The notes beneath the pieces are model-generated. The model searched no databases and was not told where the DNA came from. It saw nothing but the letters and a program-made list of their open reading frames with translations. A DNA stretch of 64,000 nucleotides from contig JAPVLO010000574.1 of NCBI GenBank assembly GCA_027257055.1, positions 186,001-250,000 on the forward strand. Direction: 5' to 3'. Source of the DNA: Cephalopachus bancanus. Taxonomy: Eukaryota > Chordata > Mammalia > Primates > Tarsiidae. Both the position numbers and the translations under genes were made by a program. Position 1 is the first letter of the stretch, and each line of letters begins with the position of its first letter. This document shows, in pieces, positions 59,111-64,000 of the stretch.

Positions 59111-59119
59111 AAGCTCCAG

Positions 59120-59335
59120 TCCTTTTGTGGTTTTAACTGAACATTTTATGATTCCCTTTTGTCTCTTTCTCAGCACGCTAGTTATATGTCTTTTCTTTTT
59201 TTTACTGATTTAATGTTTGCCCTAGAGTTTGAAATATACATATACAACTAATCCAAGTCCACTTTCAAATAACACTCTACTGCTTTGCTCCAATTTGTAT
59301 TTATGCTTTTTAAAATTCTTCTTGAAACTCATTCT
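59120..59335 (-). mobile_element. Old L1M inter-ORF fragment
   Basis: 'tttgccctagagtttgaaat' then 'ctaatccaagtccactttca' and 'aataacactctactgctttg' are old L1M wording in reverse. It may be the continuation of 47170-49735. Confidence 0.6.
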
Positions 59336-59339
59336 CCCT

Positions 59340-59890
59340 CACCTAGTCCTATTTCCCATTTTCTAGTTACTATTCATGGCACCATCATTCTCCATGTTAC
59401 TTAGAGTAGTTCATGACTCCTCACTCTTTCTACACTACACATTGAATGTATTATCAGGTTTCACCTATTCTACCCATATAATAGCTGTTGCCAATTTTCT
59501 TCTCTCAAACTCCAGAGTCACCAGAATCCTAATTTAGTTGCCTCCTGTCTGAATGATAGGAACAATGACACAATAGGTCTTATCTCTTTTTTCCAGTTCT
59601 CATTTCACAATGCAACTATAATAATCTTCCCAAAGAAAATCTGCCAGTCTCCCTTTTCCACCCTATATGCTGTATTTCAGTGTAATATCAATCTGTGGTC
59701 CAAGAACAATTTGTATTCAAAAAGAAGTTTCCTGGTCTCCACTGCTAGTACAAAATCTCTTTGGCTAAACTTAGACATCTACTTTTTATCAAGCTTTCCA
59801 GTGATCTATACATACTTTATTTTAAATCCTCTACACTGTTTTTATTCCTTTTAACAGAAATTAGCCCATTTGTTCAATCAGGATAATTGG
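59340..59890 (+). mobile_element. L2 LINE fragment
   Basis: 'ttcatgactcctcactcttt', 'tattatcaggtttcacctat' and 'caatctgtggtccaagaac' with the following 'tttccagtgatctatacata' resemble L2 ORF2 and its 3' part, diverged. The downstream half is less certain. Confidence 0.55.
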
Positions 59891-59941
59891 TAATATAATT
59901 GGGCAAAAATCTAAGTCAGAAATTCAAAACCTCCAAACCGA

Positions 59942-60890
59942 TAAGCTTCTGCAAAGCCAATGACACCATCAAGAGAGCAGGAAGACAGCCCACAAAATGG
60001 GAAAAATATTTGCCAACTGTATATCTGACAAAGGCCTAATGTTTAGGATCTACAAGGAACTCAAATGTGTTGGAAAGAAAAATACAAACGACCTCATTAC
60101 AAAGTGGCCAAAATATATGAATCAATACTTCACTAAAGAAGACATATGAACAGCCAACAGATACACAAAAAAATGCTTAGCCTCACGAATCATCAGAGAA
60201 ATGTAAATTAAAATCACACTGAGATATCAACTAACTCCAGTCAGAATGGTCATCATCAATAACTCAAAAAACAACAGATGCTGGAGAAGAAGTGGGGAAA
60301 AGGGAGCACTTCTACACAGTTCATGGGAGTGTAACTAGTACTACCTCTGTGGAAAACAGTTTGGTGATTCCTAAAAGATCTAAAAATCCACCTCCCATAC
60401 AACCCCACAATCACCCTACTGGGTAAATAGCCAGAGGAACTCAAATCACTCTATGAAAAAGATGCCTGCACATGCATGTTTATTGCAGCATGATTCACAA
60501 TAGCAAAAACATGGAACCAACCATGCTGCCCATCAAATGAGGACTGGATTTTTAAAAAGTGGTACATATACACAATGGAATATCATGCAGCCATAAAGAA
60601 GAACAAAATTATGAGCTTTGCAGCAACTTGGATGGACTTAAAGTCTATAATACTGAGTGATTTATCACATAAACAAAGAACTGAGTACCACATGTTCTCA
60701 CTCACAAGTGGTCCTTGAACAATTATTATAATACTATAAGAAAAGTATTGGTGGAAACTGCCAGGCCAGGTGGAGCAGTATTGACAGTAGTGGAAAGCTG
60801 CCAGGGGAAGGGGGAGGTACCTGTATAATGAACATTTATATACCTAACCCTGTACTGTACCCCACACCTTTAAAATTAAAAATTAAAAAA
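59942..60890 (+). mobile_element. 5'-truncated younger L1, plus strand
   Basis: Starts 'aagcttctgcaaagccaatg' in ORF2, runs through 'acaatggaatatcatgcagc' to the 3' UTR 'aatgaacatttatatacct' and an A-rich tail. Same family as 25690 and 49745. Frames broken. Confidence 0.92.
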
Positions 60891-60892
60891 GA

Positions 60893-60978
60893 ATCATCAG
60901 CAAGGGTACTTGTATAATGAACATTTATATACCTAATCCTGAATTGTACCCCTATATCTTTAAAATAAAGAAAAAAAT
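60893..60978 (+). repeat. Second copy of the L1 3' end, in tandem
   Basis: 'atcatcagcaagggtacttg' and 'tataatgaacatttatatac' repeat the L1 3' UTR end already seen at 60812-60885, with its own tail 'aaaataaagaaaaaaa'. Confidence 0.9.
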
Positions 60979-61075
60979 ATGTTTTGGGGCAACTCCCTCA
61001 GGTCCCCTCCCACTGTGGGAGCTTTTCTGTCTTCTCAGTAAATCCTGATTTAAAAATAAATAAATAATATATTTT
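60979..61075 (+). repeat. LTR-like 3' piece next to the L1 tail
   Basis: 'ctcccactgtgggagctttt' and 'cttctcagtaaatcctgatt' resemble the R-U5 part of a gammaretroviral LTR, followed by 'aaataaataaataa'. It could be a solo LTR relic or a 3' transduced segment of the L1. Confidence 0.45.
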
Positions 61076-61654
61076 TTTTTTGTAAGAAAAAGGAAAAAAA
61101 GAAAAAAGAAAAGGAGAGATGAATGGAGAATGGTAATAAAGCAGACTAAATAAGAAAAATGGCAAGCTTTCAGCATTTTTGGCAATAGATTCCAAAGTAA
61201 AACCTTTAATAAAGATTAAAATGGAGATGTTAAAAGGAGATGAGAGAGGGAGATGTTTTCAGGTGTATAGACTATTTTAACTGGTAATTTTGCATCTCTC
61301 TTCCTCCTCCTCTTTCTTTTTGTTGTCTCTTTCTTTTCTTTCATATTCAACCAAAGTTGTTAGGGCAAATGCCCTTTACATAAAAGCAAACAATACTAAA
61401 GGAGTTCGTTAGGAAAGCATTAATTTTCAAGCTACAAGGTTAAATGAAATTGACAGGATTGATAAGAACTGGGAGGACAGATTTCTTAGCAGGAGAGAAA
61501 GAAATTATTTTCTTCTCACCAAAGCAGAGAGGATCAATGTGAGTTAGTAATTTCTACTTCATTCTGTATCTCCTTATTTCTTGGGGTTTTGTAAAAATAG
61601 CTTTTAGTGGTGAGGTAAATGTTGGTTTATTACATTTCCCATTAGTTGCTTTTA
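61076..61654. other. No recognised feature
   Basis: Begins with poly(T) and an A/G-rich run (61086-61115); the remainder has no recognised repeat. Confidence 0.5.
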
Positions 61655-62011
61655 GTATATACACAATGGAATATTATGCAGCCATAAAAAAGAACAAAAT
61701 CATGAATTTTGCAGCAACCTGGATGGAATTAGAGTTTATAATACTGAGTGATCTCTCACAGAAACAAAGACCTGAGCATCACATGTTCTCCCTCATAAGT
61801 GGACCTTGAACAACTACCGTAATACTATAAGAAAAGGATTGACAGTGGCAGGAAACTATGGGGGGACAGGAAGGGGAAGGAAAATGGGATTAACGGTAGT
61901 CAATATCTGTCTGGGGAAAGGGGGCAACACCTCATCAACAAGGGTACCTGCACAATGAATATTTGTATACCTAACCCTTAACTGTAGCCCACAACTTTAA
62001 AAAACAAAACA

Positions 62012-62020
<9 letters not shown>
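61655..62020 (+). mobile_element. Short 5'-truncated younger L1
   Basis: Starts 'tatacacaatggaatattat' and runs to 'acccttaactgtagcccaca' with an A tail. About 360 bp. No clear target duplication found. Confidence 0.92.

Positions 62021-62061
<41 letters not shown>
62021..62061. repeat. (TA)n microsatellite at an L1 tail
   Basis: About 19 TA units directly after the poly(A). Confidence 0.97.
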
Positions 62062-62062
<1 letters not shown>

Positions 62063-63489
62063 CTCCCATAGCAAGGCAGCAAATGCCCCTCAAGTGGAAA
62101 TTCTCTAGTTCATAGTCCCAGTAGTTGTTGACAGGGAGGCGTGCTCACAGGTTTTTGCCATAAGCTCCAGGAACTGAGGACTATCAAAAGGGGAATTTGT
62201 CACTACTAACACTCTGGCTTCTACTCCGTGCTGTGTGGACTCAGACAATCTTACTGGTTCCCAGTTAGCATATCCGATGACTATGACTTAAAGGGTGAAT
62301 TTATATGCCTTCTGTTTGACAGGATGTGGTAGGGGAGACATTCCCCAATCAGATTCAATACAATGTCGAGTCTCACAACACAATCAGGTAAAAGGGATGT
62401 AACCACCTCACATTAAGCGCATTCACACATAACAGGAAAAAAAAGAGTTTAAAATATATATGAGATATATACCTTCTTCTTTAAGAATATTTAAGATGCT
62501 ACAAATGCCTAATAGCAAAACTTGTTTATTTTACTATACTAGTTAGGTTACATATCATCTATTGATAAAAATACAAACTATTAATGATCTGTCGAAAGCT
62601 GGGATATCCCTTGAAAATAATAAGCTATGCACCATGTGTCCCTCTCCAGTCTACTCTCAGCCACCAAGCTGATGAATTGTATCTAATGAGCAATTTTTGT
62701 CTTTCTCTTTTGAAACAAAATATTTGCCCTCCCCCTAGAGTTATACCATGTCTAAGTATGTAAATGTAAGTCAAACGTGAGAATTTTAAAAAATCAATTA
62801 GTTTCATAATGTAGTTTTTAGGAATATACTGACATGAACAATTTTCTCATTTCCTAATTAATACTCTTAATTATTAATGATTCCTCATGTTGCTTTTGAA
62901 TTTTGTAATTCATTTTTATTACAAATATTATACAAAAAACAAAGATATAATTTTAAAGTTCATTTCAGGTTTTTAAGAAATTAGCTTTTTTAAAAAAGCT
63001 ATTGATAATTTTAATATTTTGTTAGCAAAATAGGAAACAATTATTTACAACTATGCTTTGAGGTAGGATGTTTGGAAGATAGCAAACCTCTTGGCTTTTG
63101 ACTTTTTGGTGGGAGGTAGGAGACTGGGAAAGAATGGATTATGGAGAATAAAAAACCTAGGTTGCATCTCTACCCACATAAACTAAAGGATCTGACAAAC
63201 ATTTGGGCACAGAATCCATTCACAGTTTTTGGAAAAAATTGAGGGGAAAGGCACTCTAATAAAACAGAGATGCTCATGTCAGTCATAGAAATTAGCAGCT
63301 CATTATTTTCTTAGCTTCTTAGCTGCCACTCTTCATTTTAACCAACCTCTTAGCTTTCATGACCATTGCCATTACCACTTCTGGAAGCAGATACTGTTTT
63401 GGTTATAAACTTTCCCTAAATCAATTAAAATTGTATTTTTATCCTATGTTTTCAAGTCTAAATGGTTTATCTGTTATACTGAACTCATT
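62062..63489. other. No recognised feature
   Basis: 62062-62430 is less AT-rich and looks repeat-like but I cannot name it. The rest is AT-rich and unique-looking. Confidence 0.45.
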
Positions 63490-64000
63490 TATAGGCAACT
63501 GTAATAAAAATGTATACTCACACACTTATTCCTGGGTATATATCCAAAGGAATGAAACTGATTTCCATACAAAAACATACACAAATATTAATAACATATA
63601 TTGAATATTATTATGAATATATTTGTTATTCATAATAGGCAATTTTGAAAACATTCCAACTATCTACAAACAAAATATACCTAAAAATGGGATTTTTGTG
63701 GCAATAAAAAGGAAAAAAGGAAACACTATTTTGCTATAACATGGTTGAATTTTAAAAATACTATGCTAAAAGAAAAAAGTCGACACAAAAAGTCACATGT
63801 TGTGTAATACCATTTATGTGAAATATTCCTAATGGGGAAATCTATAAAGATAGAATCTTATTGTCTAGGGCTGGGGAGGATGCGTAGACAAGGGTTTGGG
63901 GAAGATGATGGCTAAAGAGTGCTTTGTTTCTTTTTGAGGTGATGAAAATGTTCTAACATTGATTGTGGTCATAGTGACACAAATTTATGCATAAATGACA
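63490..64000 (+). mobile_element. Old L1M 3' end, running off the window
   Basis: 'tattcctgggtatatatcca' (63527), 'ccatttatgtgaaatattcc' (63811), 'agggctggggaggatgcgta' (63868) and 'tgaggtgatgaaaatgttct' (63936) follow old L1M (MB/MC-type) 3' ends. Confidence 0.85.

Overview
The window is AT-rich nuclear DNA from a primate and looks intergenic. I found no intact host gene, exon chain, RNA gene, CpG island or operon. All longer open frames fall in Alu, L1, mariner, retroviral or simple-repeat sequence, or are chance frames. The best clue to the host is a set of about 15 dimeric Alu elements with a shared unusual consensus: the left arm reads 'cctgagcccgcgggttcgag', the linker 'ctacaataaatcaaaaaatt' and the end 'gactccaactc'. 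They differ from human-type AluS/Y and from lemur/galago Alus. Older AluJ-like copies are also present (31456, 36500, 39605). With a matching L1 family whose 3' end differs from human L1PA, this suggests a non-anthropoid primate. A tarsier is my best guess; this is inference, not a database match.

Layout. 1-397: LTR reaching the window edge. 2130-4757: a long, old L2 split by an LTR (3031-3656) and an Alu. 4800-6270: an old MER-like repeat and two Alus. 6490-21530: a tower of nested insertions. An old plus-strand L1M holds a mariner element (itself holding an Alu), a 5'-truncated Alu, a 5.4-kb minus-strand L1 and a class I endogenous retrovirus (14021-21079). The provirus has two LTRs and decayed gag and pol; its 5' LTR carries a twin-primed L1 and its leader two Alus. 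21739-23160: MLT1-like LTR and L1 3' end. 25380-27199: an Alu and an L1 sharing one target site. 27969-28735: second mariner and a MER20. 29741-31133: an inverted duplication whose arms contain Alu and betaretrovirus-like gag sequence. 31134-36870: L1M pieces, L2, Alus, a polypurine tract. 39200-45021: third mariner, old Alu, MER1-type hAT element with its 8-bp target duplication, and a roughly 1.3-kb DNA transposon interrupted by an Alu. 47170-62060: mostly L1, including an old L1M, a 3.2-kb younger L1 with two Alus, a near full-length 6.1-kb L1 with 5' UTR, ORF1 and ORF2 remnants, and plus-strand L1 3' ends. 63490-64000: another old L1M 3' end.

No genes act together here. What the window offers is a readable insertion history: many junctions have target-site duplications (TSDs) that give the relative order of events. 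The most unusual signals are the gag/Alu inverted duplication near 30 kb, the tRNA T-arm-like internal promoter of the lineage Alu family, a mariner-transposase-like patch inside an L1 ORF2, and the shared L1/Alu target site at 25380. Stretches in which I see nothing are listed as such.
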